Assembly: GCA_014359475.1 (NCBI GenBank)
Contig: JACIZI010000007.1
Span: 1-64,000, forward strand
Direction of reading: 5' to 3'
DNA length: 64,000 nucleotides
Source of the DNA: Marinobacter sp.
GTDB taxonomy: Bacteria; Pseudomonadota; Gammaproteobacteria; Pseudomonadales; Oleiphilaceae
A model generated the notes under the pieces. That model had not been told where the DNA came from, searched no databases, and saw only the letters and a program-made list of their open reading frames with translations. Of this stretch, positions 16,764 through 26,022 are shown in pieces (position 1 is the stretch's first letter; the number at the start of each line of letters is the position of its first letter). The position numbers were made by a program, and so were the translations under genes.

Positions 16764-17447
16764 TCAGCTTTCCTGCAGAGCCTGCACCACCGCTTTGGCG
16801 GCACCCTCGGAAGAGGCCGGGTTCTGGCCAGTAACCAGTTTGCCGTCCACCACAATATGGGGTGCCCAGTCATCGCCGCGGCTGTAGTCCGCTGCATTTT
16901 CCTTCAGCATGTCCTCCACTCTGAATGGCACGACGTCGAGCAGACCCACAGCTTCTTCTTCGCTGTTGCTGAAGCCTGTGACCGTACGACCACCCACCAG
17001 ATTCTGGCCGGGTTTTATTTCCACATGGCGGAACACCGCCGGTGCGTGGCAGACTGCGCCAATCACCTTGTCCTGCTGATAGGCGGATTTCAGCAGTTCG
17101 ATGCTTTTCGGGTTATCCACCAGGTCCCACAGTGGCCCGTGGCCGCCGGGATAGAAGACGGCATCAAAACGGGTGATGTCCACATCGTCAAGTTTGCGGG
17201 TGCTGGCCAGGGCTTCTTTGGCGTGGGCATCCTCGCTGAACCGGCGGGTGGACTCCGTCAGGGCATCTTCTGCCTCGCTGTTCGGATCCACGGGCGGCTG
17301 GCCGCCTTTGGGCGTGGCCAGAGTAATGTGGGCACCCGCGTCCCTGAATACGTAGTAGGGAGCGGTAAACTCCTCCAGCCAGAAGCCGGTCTTGTGGCCG
17401 GTGTCGCCCATCTGGTCGTGAGATGTCAGAACCATCAGAATGTTCAT
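16764..17447 (-). CDS. DJ-1/PfpI superfamily protein (class I glutamine amidotransferase-like)
   Basis: This 227-aa protein has the DJ-1/Hsp31 fold. The nucleophile elbow is AVCHAPAVFRH (Cys133-His134), the conserved glutamate is in GFWLEEFTAPY, and YPGGHGPLWDL is the loop found in Hsp31/YDR533C-like members. These act as glyoxalase III, chaperone or protein deglycase-like enzymes; which applies here cannot be told. It stands alone, facing away from the hotdog thioesterase gene at 17648. Confidence 0.85.
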   Translation of the reverse strand: MNILMVLTSHDQMGDTGHKTGFWLEEFTAPYYVFRDAGAHITLATPKGGQPPVDPNSEAEDALTESTRRFSEDAHAKEALASTRKLDDVDITRFDAVFYPGGHGPLWDLVDNPKSIELLKSAYQQDKVIGAVCHAPAVFRHVEIKPGQNLVGGRTVTGFSNSEEEAVGLLDVVPFRVEDMLKENAADYSRGDDWAPHIVVDGKLVTGQNPASSEGAAKAVVQALQES

Positions 17448-17647
17448 GCAATGATCTCCGTGCTTTCAGATACATGTGACGTGCTTGCCTTGTCTATGGA
17501 GACGAGCCGGTGCAGGATCAACCCCATCGGTACGCACCCAGTACGAAACCGGAGGCCTCATGGATGACGGGTCGCTGGCTATCAGGATAGAATCCGGGGT
17601 TTCCGCGGTGAAAGACCGCAGCAGTGTTGACTCAGGAGTACACGTCT

Positions 17648-18076
17648 ATGTCGATCTGGACCCATAAACCGGATCTTGAAGAAATGATGCAGAACAGCCG
17701 CAACACGGCGGTTGAACATCTGGGAATCGAGTACCTGGAAGTCGGGGACGATTTTGTCCGGGGGCGGATGCCGGTGGATAAACGCACCGTGCAGCCTTTT
17801 GGCATCCTGCATGGCGGTGCCTCGGTACTGCTGGCGGAAACCCTGGGCAGCATGGCGGCCAATTGTTGTCTGCGTGATGCCGGCAAGGTGGCGGTCGGGC
17901 TGGACATCAATGCCAACCACATCCGCCCGGTCAGCAAGGGCTGGGTGTATGGTACCGCCCGGGCGATTCACATAGGAGGCACGACCCAGGTATGGGAAAT
18001 TGTGCTGGAGAACGAGCAAGGCAAGACCACCTGCATCTCACGGCTGACCATGGCGGTGACCCGGCGTCCGGGCTGA
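17648..18076 (+). CDS. Hotdog-fold acyl-CoA thioesterase (PaaI/YdiI type)
   Basis: This 142-aa protein is a single hotdog domain with the active-site helix signature GILHGGASVLLAETLGS, where Glu is the likely general base, and NANHIRPV in the substrate-tunnel region. ATG at 17648 was chosen because AGGAG lies 10 nt upstream; the frame is open back to GTG 17624. Relatives hydrolyse aromatic or 1,4-dihydroxy-2-naphthoyl-CoA thioesters. It is monocistronic here. Confidence 0.88.
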   Translation: MSIWTHKPDLEEMMQNSRNTAVEHLGIEYLEVGDDFVRGRMPVDKRTVQPFGILHGGASVLLAETLGSMAANCCLRDAGKVAVGLDINANHIRPVSKGWVYGTARAIHIGGTTQVWEIVLENEQGKTTCISRLTMAVTRRPG

Positions 18077-18161
18077 TTCATTTGCCCGGTCGCCTCTCTC
18101 CTGACCTGCCCAACCCCACGTTTGTGCAGGAAGGCAGAAGTTGCGGCGGGTTGCTCGTTGC

Positions 18162-18893
18162 TCAGAATGCCTGTAAGCCGCGGAGCAGGGCAGCGGTCCC
18201 GGCAATGGCTGCAATCGTCAGAATAATCGGGCGCAGCCATTCGAAGGGCATGCGATTGACGAAAAGTGCCGAGAGAAGAAAGCCGGCGATTACTCCGGGC
18301 AAGGTGGTAATAAACAGCTGGAGTTCCTTCTGACCCAGATAACCGGAGGCCAGCAGTGCTGCCAGGCTGAGAAAGCTGGCGAGCAGGAAAAAGGCGGACA
18401 TATTGGCCCGCACCAGAGGGCCCTTCTGGTTCTGGTAGATCAGCGCAATGGGCGGCCCGCCAACGGCGGTAATGGTGCCCATATAGGTGGAAGCGGCTCC
18501 GGCGAGAATGCTGTTGCGGGCATTCAACTCTGGCCTGAGCCCCGCCACGCTGAGGACCACGCCGGTTAGTATCAGGGCACCGAAGATCAGCTCAAAACCC
18601 TGGGGAGTGAGAACGGTAAGCGTGATTCCCGCCATAACGGCACCGCTTACGCCACCACCAATGGCAAAACGCACCTGGCGTACCTCCAGTGCGGCGTGGT
18701 TGCGTATCAGCATCAGTACTGTCAGTACCGTTGCGTTCAGGACCAATGGGGCCGGCAGCAGCGTCGGACTGATCAGGAACAGTAAGGGGGCTGAGAGAGT
18801 GCCAATGCCGTAGCCGGCCACACCCTGCAGGCAGGCTCCGGCCAGCAATGCCAGATTGGCGAGCAATAACTGCAACAGGGTGAGGTCGGACAA
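18162..18893 (-). CDS. TauE/SafE family sulfite/anion exporter
   Basis: This 243-aa inner-membrane protein has about eight hydrophobic segments. Family features are GACLQGVAGYGIGTLSAPLLF near the N-terminus and AGAASTYMGTITAVGGPPIALIYQ in the middle. The predicted start is TTG at 18893, directly after the TAA of the rhodanese gene, so the two are coupled. Family members export sulfite, sulfoacetate or related anions; pairing with a rhodanese fits sulfur metabolism, but the substrate is inferred. Confidence 0.85.
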   Translation of the reverse strand: MSDLTLLQLLLANLALLAGACLQGVAGYGIGTLSAPLLFLISPTLLPAPLVLNATVLTVLMLIRNHAALEVRQVRFAIGGGVSGAVMAGITLTVLTPQGFELIFGALILTGVVLSVAGLRPELNARNSILAGAASTYMGTITAVGGPPIALIYQNQKGPLVRANMSAFFLLASFLSLAALLASGYLGQKELQLFITTLPGVIAGFLLSALFVNRMPFEWLRPIILTIAAIAGTAALLRGLQAF

Positions 18894-19274
18894 TTACTCG
18901 AATTCCGGCAGGTCGGGGTTCACCGTTTCCTTGCCCGCCTCGGTCCAGGCATCAAAGCCACCCTCGATGGACTGCACGTTGCGATAACCCATTTCCTTCA
19001 ACACCCGCGCGCTGAGTGCCGCCCGCCCGGATGTCTTGCAGTAGAGCACGATCTTCATGTCCCGGTTTTCCAGAGACGGATCGTTGGTGAACTTGAATTC
19101 CAGCATGCCCCGGGAAATATTGACGGCGCCGGGAATATGGCTGGCCCGGTATTCGTCCGGATCGCGCACATCGAGCAACAGGTCTGCCTGTCGGATGGCT
19201 TCATCGGCCTTGTCCAGGGAGACTTCCTGAATCTGCTGCTTGGCTTCTGCGACCAGGTCGTGAGCTGTTTTCAT
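18894..19274 (-). CDS. Rhodanese-like sulfurtransferase
   Basis: This 126-aa single-domain rhodanese has DLLLDVRDPDEYRASHIPGA and the active-site loop LYCKTSGRAALSA with Cys79 as the sulfane-sulfur carrier. There is no signal peptide, so it is cytosolic. It is the first gene of a two-gene unit with the TauE-like exporter and has no gap to it. Confidence 0.9.
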   Translation of the reverse strand: MKTAHDLVAEAKQQIQEVSLDKADEAIRQADLLLDVRDPDEYRASHIPGAVNISRGMLEFKFTNDPSLENRDMKIVLYCKTSGRAALSARVLKEMGYRNVQSIEGGFDAWTEAGKETVNPDLPEFE

Positions 19275-19573
19275 GGTAACTCCGTTATAAGCTTATGGTT
19301 GAACAGACAGATTAATGGATCAGCCGGGTGTTCGTCATCCGTAATCACCCTTCTGATCCCCTGAAGACCATCGAGTCCCCGGTTGGCCGGGTTGATGGCC
19401 GCTGCGTCATTGCACCGTCTGAGCCAGAGTGGATTTCCTGCCCCCCCCGGCTTGGCCCGGCCCCTGGGTATCGCTATGATAGGCACCCTATTGCCTTTGG
19501 GTAACGACAACAACAGGAAACCCTTGCTTATTATGTTCAATCGCAAGATGCTGACGGCTGTGTGCACGGTGCC

Positions 19574-19681
19574 ATGGAGCTGAAGCAGGACCTCTGCGAG
19601 TCCTGCGGCCTGCTTTCGTTCCCGGGTGGCAACACCGCCGATCAGATGGATGGCTGGTTCCGTAAGGAAATCATCAGTTGA
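19574..19681 (+). CDS. Possible small Cys-containing ORF coupled to potA
   Basis: From ATG 19574 a 35-aa product reads [19 protein letters not shown] and on to [13 protein letters not shown] at 19562 would add four residues. A CxxC pair followed by Gly/Pro looks like part of a small zinc-ribbon. The TGA overlaps the potA ATG (TGATG), which suggests translational coupling. Against it: no clear ribosome-binding site, and the frame stays open upstream to 19505 without ATG, so it could be a remnant or frameshifted. The rest of 19275-19680 shows no other gene; it holds a C8 tract at 19441-19448. Confidence 0.4.
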   Translation: MELKQDLCESCGLLSFPGGNTADQMDGWFRKEIIS

Positions 19682-20802
19682 TGCTGCAAACCCTCCTGTC
19701 ACTGGACAACGTCAGCAAAGCCTTCGATGGCAAGCCGGTGCTTGCCGCGCTGGATCTGGATATCTGCGACGGCGAGTTCCTGACGCTGCTGGGCCCGTCC
19801 GGATGTGGTAAAACCACCCTGCTGCGGATAATGGCAGGTTTTGAGCAGCCGGATACCGGTTCCCTTACCCTTGCCGGTGAAGACCTCACCCGTCTTCCTC
19901 CGGAACGCAGGCCCCTGAACACCGTATTCCAGAATTACGCGCTTTTCCCCCACATGTCGGTCTACGACAATGTGGCCTACGGCCTGAAAATGGAAAAGCG
20001 CCCCCGGGAGGAAATTCACAAACGGGTCATGGAAGTTCTGGAGATGGTGCAGCTACAGAATTTCGCCCGGCGCAAGCCCCATCAGCTGTCCGGTGGGCAG
20101 CAGCAGCGGGTGGCGATTGCCCGGGCGGTGGTCAAGCGCCCCCGTCTGCTGTTGCTGGATGAACCCCTGTCCGCACTGGACTACAAGCTGCGCCGCACCA
20201 TGCAGGGGGAGCTCAAGCGTCTGCAGCGGGAACTGGGTATCACCTTCGTGTTTGTTACCCACGACCAGGAAGAAGCCCTGTCCATGTCGGATCGGGTGGT
20301 GGTGCTGCGTGATGGCGAAATCCAGCAGCTGGGCACCCCCCGTGAAGTGTACGAGCGCCCTGCCAACCTGTTTACCGCCCGGTTTGTGGGGGAGACTAAC
20401 TTCTTCCCCGGCCGGATCACATCGGTAGAGGCGGCTCGGCTCCGGGTTGACGTAATGGGGCTGGAGCGCACTTTGCAGTTACCTCGTTTTGAAGTCTCCG
20501 AGGGGGAGTCTGTAAACGTGTTGCTGCGTCCGGAGGATATCCGTGTACTGGGGCCGGATGACCCGCAGGGCTTGCCGGGCAAGGTGATAGAACGCAATTA
20601 CAAAGGCAGTACCCTGGACTCAGTGATTGAGCTGGCTGACGGCACCCAGGTGCTGGCCAGCGAGTTTTTCGACGAAGACGACCCGGCGTTCGACTATAAC
20701 CTTGGCGAACCGGTGCGGGTCAGCTGGGTGGATGGCTGGGAATGGCTGCTGCCCGAAGAGTCGGTGGCCGCCGCCCCGGGAGATGTGGATGAGGATGGCT
20801 AG
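19681..20802 (+). CDS. potA: Spermidine/putrescine ABC transporter ATPase
   Basis: This 373-aa cytosolic ATPase powers polyamine import. Walker A GPSGCGKT is at 38-45, the signature LSGGQQQR at 136-143, Walker B LLLLDEP near 156-162, with a C-terminal TOBE domain ([10 protein letters not shown]). ATG 19681 is preferred to the TTG just before it. The ATPase core is of the PotA/CysA/MalK class; the PotBCD neighbours fix the substrate class as polyamine. The stop overlaps the start of potB by 8 nt. Confidence 0.92.
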   Translation: MLQTLLSLDNVSKAFDGKPVLAALDLDICDGEFLTLLGPSGCGKTTLLRIMAGFEQPDTGSLTLAGEDLTRLPPERRPLNTVFQNYALFPHMSVYDNVAYGLKMEKRPREEIHKRVMEVLEMVQLQNFARRKPHQLSGGQQQRVAIARAVVKRPRLLLLDEPLSALDYKLRRTMQGELKRLQRELGITFVFVTHDQEEALSMSDRVVVLRDGEIQQLGTPREVYERPANLFTARFVGETNFFPGRITSVEAARLRVDVMGLERTLQLPRFEVSEGESVNVLLRPEDIRVLGPDDPQGLPGKVIERNYKGSTLDSVIELADGTQVLASEFFDEDDPAFDYNLGEPVRVSWVDGWEWLLPEESVAAAPGDVDEDG

Positions 20803-21652
20803 CGGGTTGCAGCAACCCTTCCGCAACGCGGTGCTGATTCTGGTCTGGAGCTGGCTGCTGTTGCTGGTACTGGTGCCCAACCTGCTGGTGATTGCAGCCA
20901 GTGTCATGACCCGGGATGCGGGCAGTTTCCTGTCCTTGCCGCTGACCCTCGATGCCTACCGTCAGCTGCTCAATCCCCTCTATCTTGAGGTGTTTCTGCA
21001 ATCCCTCTACATGGCGGTGATGACCACCCTGGTCTGTTTGCTGATCGGTTATCCGTTTGCCTGGTCGCTGTCACTGATGGGACCCCGCGCCCGGATATTG
21101 CTCATTTTTCTGTTGATAGTCCCGTTCTGGACCAATTCACTGGTCCGCACCTACGCCCTCAAGCTGATTCTGGCCACCAATGGTCTGCTCAATCAGGGGT
21201 TGATGAACCTGGGGCTTATCAACGAGCCGCTGCGGCTTTTGTATACCGAAGGCGCGGTCATCATCGGACTGGTGTACCTGTTGCTGCCGTTCATGATCCT
21301 GCCACTGTATTCCGTGTTCGAAGACCTGCGCAAGGAGCTGCTGATGGCATCCCACGATCTGGGTGCCGGGCCGCTGGCGACCTTTGTTCATGTGATCATT
21401 CCATTGACCTTGCCCGGCATACTGGCGGGTGTGATGCTGGTGTTGCTGCCGGCCATGGGATTGTTCTTTGTGCCGGATATACTGGGTGGCTCCCGCAATC
21501 TGCTGGTGGGTAACGTCATCAAGAACCAGTTCCTGGATGCCCGCAACTGGCCGTTTGGTGCGGCCGCGAGCATTTTTCTGACCCTGGCCATGGCGTTCCT
21601 GATGTTTGCCCACCGCCTGAGCAAACGCCGAATCGGCGAGGAGGGGGCATGA
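20795..21652 (+). CDS. potB: Spermidine/putrescine ABC transporter permease PotB
   Basis: This 285-aa inner-membrane permease has six TM helices and the EAA-like loop [28 protein letters not shown] that docks on PotA. ATG 20795 overlaps the end of potA; the frame is open further upstream, but that part lies inside potA. Conserved stretches [16 protein letters not shown] and GNVIKNQF match PotB. The stop overlaps the potC start (ATGA). Confidence 0.92.
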   Translation: MASGLQQPFRNAVLILVWSWLLLLVLVPNLLVIAASVMTRDAGSFLSLPLTLDAYRQLLNPLYLEVFLQSLYMAVMTTLVCLLIGYPFAWSLSLMGPRARILLIFLLIVPFWTNSLVRTYALKLILATNGLLNQGLMNLGLINEPLRLLYTEGAVIIGLVYLLLPFMILPLYSVFEDLRKELLMASHDLGAGPLATFVHVIIPLTLPGILAGVMLVLLPAMGLFFVPDILGGSRNLLVGNVIKNQFLDARNWPFGAAASIFLTLAMAFLMFAHRLSKRRIGEEGA

Positions 21653-22419
21653 ACCGCTGGCTGTCCCGTAGTTACCTGACCCTGGTGTATCTGCTGCTGT
21701 ATGTGCCGATCCTGGTGCTGGTGGTGTTTTCCTTTAACGATGCCCGCACCGGTTACGAGTGGGGCGGGCTGAGTTTACGCTGGTACCACGCCCTGTTTGG
21801 TAACCGTGCGATGGTGCAGGCCATGTGGAACTCCCTCTGGTTAGCCCTGTCAGCGGCCACGGTATCCACGCTGATCGGTGTGCTCACTGCCCTTGCCCTG
21901 CACCGTTACCGGTTCAGGGGTAAGCAACTCCTCAACAGCATGCTGTTTATCGTGATGATGTCACCGGAGATTGTTCTGGCGATTTCACTGCTGGCACTGT
22001 TTCTGCTTGTGGGTATCCAGTTGGGGTATTTCTCCCTGCTGCTGGCCCATGTGACCTTTTGTCTGCCTTTTGTGGTGATTACTGTTATGGCGCGTCTGAG
22101 CGGATTTGACGAACGGTTACCGGAAGCGGCGCGCGATCTGGGGGCCAGTGACTTCACCATGACCAGAACCGTGCTGATTCCCGCCATCATGCCGGCCCTG
22201 CTGGCGGGCTGGTTGCTGGGGTTTACACTGTCACTGGACGATGTGGTGGTCAGCACCTTTGTCGGCGGGCCCGGTTACGAAATACTGCCGCTGCGGATCT
22301 ATTCCATGGTGCGCGTGGGTCTCAAGCCGGAGGTCAACGCCCTGGGCACTCTGTTACTGGTGTTCTCTCTGTTCATGCTGATGTTGTCCCAATGGATACT
22401 GATAAGGAGCAAACGATGA
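21649..22419 (+). CDS. potC: Spermidine/putrescine ABC transporter permease PotC
   Basis: This 256-aa second permease has six TM helices, opening with YLLLYVPILVLVVFSFND as in PotC and carrying the EAA loop EAARDLGASDFTMTRTVLIPA. GAGGAGGGG lies just upstream of ATG 21649. The stop overlaps the potD start (ATGA), so all four pot genes are translationally coupled. Confidence 0.92.
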   Translation: MNRWLSRSYLTLVYLLLYVPILVLVVFSFNDARTGYEWGGLSLRWYHALFGNRAMVQAMWNSLWLALSAATVSTLIGVLTALALHRYRFRGKQLLNSMLFIVMMSPEIVLAISLLALFLLVGIQLGYFSLLLAHVTFCLPFVVITVMARLSGFDERLPEAARDLGASDFTMTRTVLIPAIMPALLAGWLLGFTLSLDDVVVSTFVGGPGYEILPLRIYSMVRVGLKPEVNALGTLLLVFSLFMLMLSQWILIRSKR

Positions 22420-23453
22420 AAAAACTCGCGCTGGCCGGCCTGTTGGCCGTGGGCCTGACGGCCTGCAGTTCCGAAGAGCCGCAGGTGCTCAACCTGTATA
22501 ACTGGTCCGAATACATGCCCCAGCAAGTGCTGGAACGTTTTACCGACGAAACCGGCATCCGGGTGGTGTATACCACCTATGACAGTAACGAGGCCATGTA
22601 TGCCCGCCTCAAGCTGCTCGACGACAGTGCTGCTTATGATCTTGCAGTACCATCGACGTATTACGTCAGCAAGATGCGCCAGGAAGACCTGCTGATGCCC
22701 ATCGACCGCAGCAAGATCGAGGGTTTTGACAAGCTCGATCCGGAGCTGGTGAACCTGGGAATCGATCCGGAGAACCAATACAGCATCCCCTATCTGTGGG
22801 GCACCACCGGTCTGGCCGTGGATACCGCTGACGTGGGCGGTGAAGTTACCGCCTGGGAGGATCTCTGGGACAAGCGATTTGCAGGCCGGGTGATGCTCAC
22901 CAACGATATGCGCGAAGTATTTCACATGGGCCTGCGGGTGCTCGGCTACTCCGGTAACAGCACCGATCCCGACGAAATCAGGCAGGCCTACGAGAAGCTC
23001 TCAGAGCTGATGCCGTCCGTGCGCACTTTCAATTCCGATGCCCCGCGGATGCCCTATCTGGAAGGGGAAACTGATGTGGGCATGATCTGGAACGGAGAGG
23101 CGGTGATGGCCCGGGAGGTCATGCCGAAGCTGCAGTATGTCTACCCGGATGAAGGTGTCATTGCCTGGATGGACAGCTTCGTGATTCCGAAAAATGCGGA
23201 GAATCCCGAGGCTGCCCATAAATTTATCAACTTTGTGCTGCAGCCGGAGATTTCTGCCCTGATCAGCGAGGATATCGGATACGCAACACCGAACCTGGCG
23301 GCCCGGGATCTGCTGGATAAATCGGTCTCCAACAACCGGGCCAGTTACCCGAACGCCACGGACATGATCAATGCCGAATTCCAGCAAGACATCGGTGATG
23401 ATGCCCTGCAGGTATACGCCAAATACTGGGAAAAGCTGAAGTCGGGTCAGTAA
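22416..23453 (+). CDS. potD: Polyamine-binding lipoprotein PotD
   Basis: This 345-aa substrate-binding protein starts at ATG 22416. A lipobox GLTAC (Cys17) shows it is lipid-anchored, unlike the soluble periplasmic PotD of E. coli. Highly conserved PotD stretches are LNLYNWSEYMP, YDLAVPSTYYVSKMR, LGYSGNSTDP, GMIWNGEAV, IGYATPNLAAR and the C-terminal YWEKLKSGQ. The aromatic and acidic residues that clamp polyamines lie in these stretches. A strong inverted repeat follows at 23471-23499. Confidence 0.92.
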   Translation: MKKLALAGLLAVGLTACSSEEPQVLNLYNWSEYMPQQVLERFTDETGIRVVYTTYDSNEAMYARLKLLDDSAAYDLAVPSTYYVSKMRQEDLLMPIDRSKIEGFDKLDPELVNLGIDPENQYSIPYLWGTTGLAVDTADVGGEVTAWEDLWDKRFAGRVMLTNDMREVFHMGLRVLGYSGNSTDPDEIRQAYEKLSELMPSVRTFNSDAPRMPYLEGETDVGMIWNGEAVMAREVMPKLQYVYPDEGVIAWMDSFVIPKNAENPEAAHKFINFVLQPEISALISEDIGYATPNLAARDLLDKSVSNNRASYPNATDMINAEFQQDIGDDALQVYAKYWEKLKSGQ

Positions 23454-23470
23454 GCGGAACCCGGAAGAAG

Positions 23471-23499
23471 CGGCAGGGCATCCGGGGCATGCCCTGCCG
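23471..23499. terminator. Hairpin between potD and teaD (convergent)
   Basis: CGGCAGGGCA (23471-23480) pairs with TGCCCTGCCG (23490-23499) around a 9-nt loop. It sits between convergent transcripts and probably ends both, although no T-run is obvious. Confidence 0.6.
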
Positions 23500-23514
23500 G
23501 CATTCAACGGTGAA

Positions 23515-23958
23515 TCAGACGACCAGTACCGGACACCTGGCGTGGGATGCCACCCGGTGAGACACGCTGCCCAGGAACATGCCATCCTTGTCGCTGTTGG
23601 TGCCTTTGGCGCCAACGACAATCAGGTCGGCGTCCTTATCCTGGGCAAACCTGGTGATCACTTTGGAAGGTCGGCCGGCTTTCACGAAGCCACGCACCCT
23701 GGTTGCACCCTGCTCGCTGGCACGCTCCTTGGCATGATTGACCACTTCTTTTGCGTATCCGGACAGGGCCTTGTCCGGAATATCCATATCGTCGGGGCGG
23801 CCGATCGAGAGTGATGCCTCGAACAGGCTGTGATGCTTGTAAACACAGAGAATGAAAATCTCCGCTTCGGGCATCAGTTTCTGAAGCGCTATGGCCTTGT
23901 CCAGAGCTTTGAGTGACGTCTTGGAGCCATCTACAGCCACCAGAATTCTTTTGAACAT
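23515..23958 (-). CDS. teaD: Universal stress protein of the ectoine TRAP operon (TeaD-like)
   Basis: This 147-aa cytosolic UspA-fold protein starts [12 protein letters not shown] and has the ATP-binding motif [23 protein letters not shown] 23958 was chosen over in-frame upstream codons that lie in the teaC-teaD gap and give no leader. It follows teaC by 31 nt on the same strand. In Halomonas elongata TeaD is a nucleotide-binding USP that modulates ectoine uptake by TeaABC; the same arrangement here supports that role. Confidence 0.85.
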   Translation of the reverse strand: MFKRILVAVDGSKTSLKALDKAIALQKLMPEAEIFILCVYKHHSLFEASLSIGRPDDMDIPDKALSGYAKEVVNHAKERASEQGATRVRGFVKAGRPSKVITRFAQDKDADLIVVGAKGTNSDKDGMFLGSVSHRVASHARCPVLVV

Positions 23959-23989
23959 GGTCTTTCTCCTCAGTTGCCAGCGGCCAGAA

Positions 23990-25276
23990 TCATTCTGGAT
24001 ATGCCAGGTCCCGCAGGAACAGGGCAATATCCGGGAATGCGATGATCAGGCCCGCTGCGGTCACCAGCATGATGATGAACGGGGGTGTTCCGCGGATGAC
24101 CTCCAGGTAGGGCCGTTTGAAGATGGCGATGGCGGTAAAAATGTCGCAGCCGAAAGGCGGTGTGGCGGAGCCGATGGCCACCTGCAGGGTGATCAGTACA
24201 CCCACCAGTACCGGGTCCAGGCCGGTAGACTGAATCGCCGGAGCGAAGATGGGCGTCAGTACCAGAATCACCACAATCGGATCCACGAACATACAGGCGA
24301 CGAAGAATGCCACACATATCGCGATCAACACGCCCACCGGGCCAGCCTCGTTAACCCCGACTGACTCCAGGATGCTCTGGGGAATCTGTGCAAAGGAAAT
24401 GATCCAGGAGAACCCGTTACCCACGGCCACCAGAATGAATACCACCGCGGTAATCAGACCGGTGGATTTGGCTATTTGGATGATATCCGCCATGGCGAGG
24501 GAGCGGAAAATCACGAATTCCAGCAGGAACGCATAAAGCACACAGACTGCCGCTGCTTCGGTGGGGCTGAAGATGCCGCCGTAGATGCCGCCCACGATGA
24601 TGACCGGGAACATCAGTGGCCAGAGGGCCTGCTGAACGGACTTGCCACGCTCTGCCCAGCTGGCTTTCTCCTCCGTTGGCACATTGTTCTTGTAGGCGTA
24701 GAGCAGACAGTACAGCGAGAACATGAACAGAATCAGGATGCCCGGCCCTATGCCTGCGATGAACAGTTCGGCAATGGATGTTTCCGAGATGACCCCGTAA
24801 ATGATCATGCCGATACTGGGGGGGATCAGGAATGCAATGTCACTGGCGTTAATGATCAGCGCCAGGGTGAACGGGTCGGAATAGCCGGCTTTGAGCATCT
24901 TGGGCCGGAGTGGAGAGCCGACGGCCACAACGGTGGCCTGGGTGGAGCCGGAAACCGCCCCGAACAGCGTACACGAGGTGGCCGTGCTGATCGCCAGGCC
25001 ACCCTTGATATGACCGATGAACGACATGACCATGTTGATCAGACGATCAGCGGATTGCCCCCGGGTCATGATGTCGGCCGCGAGAATAAACATGGGGACC
25101 GCAATCAGCGATGCGGGGCGGATACCCCCCATCATCTGCTGGATAAATGTCTGCATTTGCCCGAAGCCGTCGAACATCATTACAAAGCCGACGATGGCGG
25201 CAGTGGCCAGGGGGATCATCATCGGAAAGCCGAGCAGCAGCAGTCCGATCATGATAATCATCAATATGGTTGCCAT
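23990..25276 (-). CDS. teaC: Ectoine TRAP transporter large membrane subunit
   Basis: This 428-aa DctM-type subunit has about 12 hydrophobic segments and forms the sodium-driven elevator domain of a TRAP importer. Family stretches include [47 protein letters not shown] and [13 protein letters not shown]. It follows teaB by 36 nt. The close match of the neighbouring binding protein to TeaA fixes the likely substrate as ectoine/hydroxyectoine. Confidence 0.88.
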   Translation of the reverse strand: MATILMIIMIGLLLLGFPMMIPLATAAIVGFVMMFDGFGQMQTFIQQMMGGIRPASLIAVPMFILAADIMTRGQSADRLINMVMSFIGHIKGGLAISTATSCTLFGAVSGSTQATVVAVGSPLRPKMLKAGYSDPFTLALIINASDIAFLIPPSIGMIIYGVISETSIAELFIAGIGPGILILFMFSLYCLLYAYKNNVPTEEKASWAERGKSVQQALWPLMFPVIIVGGIYGGIFSPTEAAAVCVLYAFLLEFVIFRSLAMADIIQIAKSTGLITAVVFILVAVGNGFSWIISFAQIPQSILESVGVNEAGPVGVLIAICVAFFVACMFVDPIVVILVLTPIFAPAIQSTGLDPVLVGVLITLQVAIGSATPPFGCDIFTAIAIFKRPYLEVIRGTPPFIIMLVTAAGLIIAFPDIALFLRDLAYPE

Positions 25277-25312
25277 GGGTGAGTCCTTCCTTACTGTTTG
25301 TCGGCGGAGCGC

Positions 25313-25906
25313 TCAGACTTCCGATTCACTGTCCGCGTAACCGTCCATGACCCCGGTAGAGAGGTAGACATCGCGACTGGTGAGGTTCTTGATGACGGTC
25401 AGAAAATACTGGATGCCTGTAATGGCAAAGCCCACCGGGGCCCAGATGTAGATCCACCAGATTTCAAAGCCCAGAGCAGGCAGAATACGCCCCCGGCTCT
25501 GCAGCGTCTCGATATAACCGTAAGAGTGGTAGCAGAGGAAAAACATCACCGCGGAGGTAAACAGGGCGATGATGATCATCAGCACCTTACGGCCCTTGGC
25601 GGGAATGGCATCGTAGACTGCGGACATGCGGATATGCCGCCCGTGCCGTGCGGCATAACCAATCCCCGCAAAGGTGATCAGGATAATCAATATCCGGTTG
25701 ATTTCGCCGGTAAAAAACAGGCCTTCACCGAATGCGTAGCGGGCAATCACGTTAGTGCATGTGTTGACGGCCATCAGGATAACCCCGGCGGCCAGCAGAA
25801 AGGCTTCAAATTTGGCGATGAATTCGTCAATGGTTCCCAGAAATCCGGGCAGGCCCGACGCATAATGGCCGGTTTCGTCTTCAACTTTCGGGGTATTCTC
25901 GGACAT
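25313..25906 (-). CDS. teaB: Ectoine TRAP transporter small membrane subunit
   Basis: This 197-aa DctQ-type subunit has four TM helices (about 35-55, 70-90, 112-132, 155-180). ATG 25906 was chosen because GGAG is upstream and it lies just after the teaA-teaB gap; the open frame upstream has no hydrophobic leader. TGEINRILIILITFAGIGYAAR is typical of DctQ proteins. It scaffolds the large subunit TeaC. Confidence 0.86.
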   Translation of the reverse strand: MSENTPKVEDETGHYASGLPGFLGTIDEFIAKFEAFLLAAGVILMAVNTCTNVIARYAFGEGLFFTGEINRILIILITFAGIGYAARHGRHIRMSAVYDAIPAKGRKVLMIIIALFTSAVMFFLCYHSYGYIETLQSRGRILPALGFEIWWIYIWAPVGFAITGIQYFLTVIKNLTSRDVYLSTGVMDGYADSESEV

Positions 25907-25934
25907 GGGCGGGCACTCCAGAAGAATACGTTGC

Positions 25935-25965
25935 CCCGCCACGGACTCAGACCGGGCAGGGCGGG
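25935..25965 (-). promoter_or_regulatory. Inverted repeat in the teaA-teaB gap
   Basis: CCCGCC (25935-25940) and GGCGGG (25960-25965) flank a 19-nt loop with further GC pairing possible. In TRAP and ABC operons such hairpins after the binding-protein gene often stabilise the upstream message or attenuate the permease genes. The role here is inferred. Confidence 0.35.
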
Positions 25966-26022
25966 TTATTACAACAACCACCGGTGCATATGAGCCCCGG
26001 CAGCCTCTGGTCCGTCAGGATT

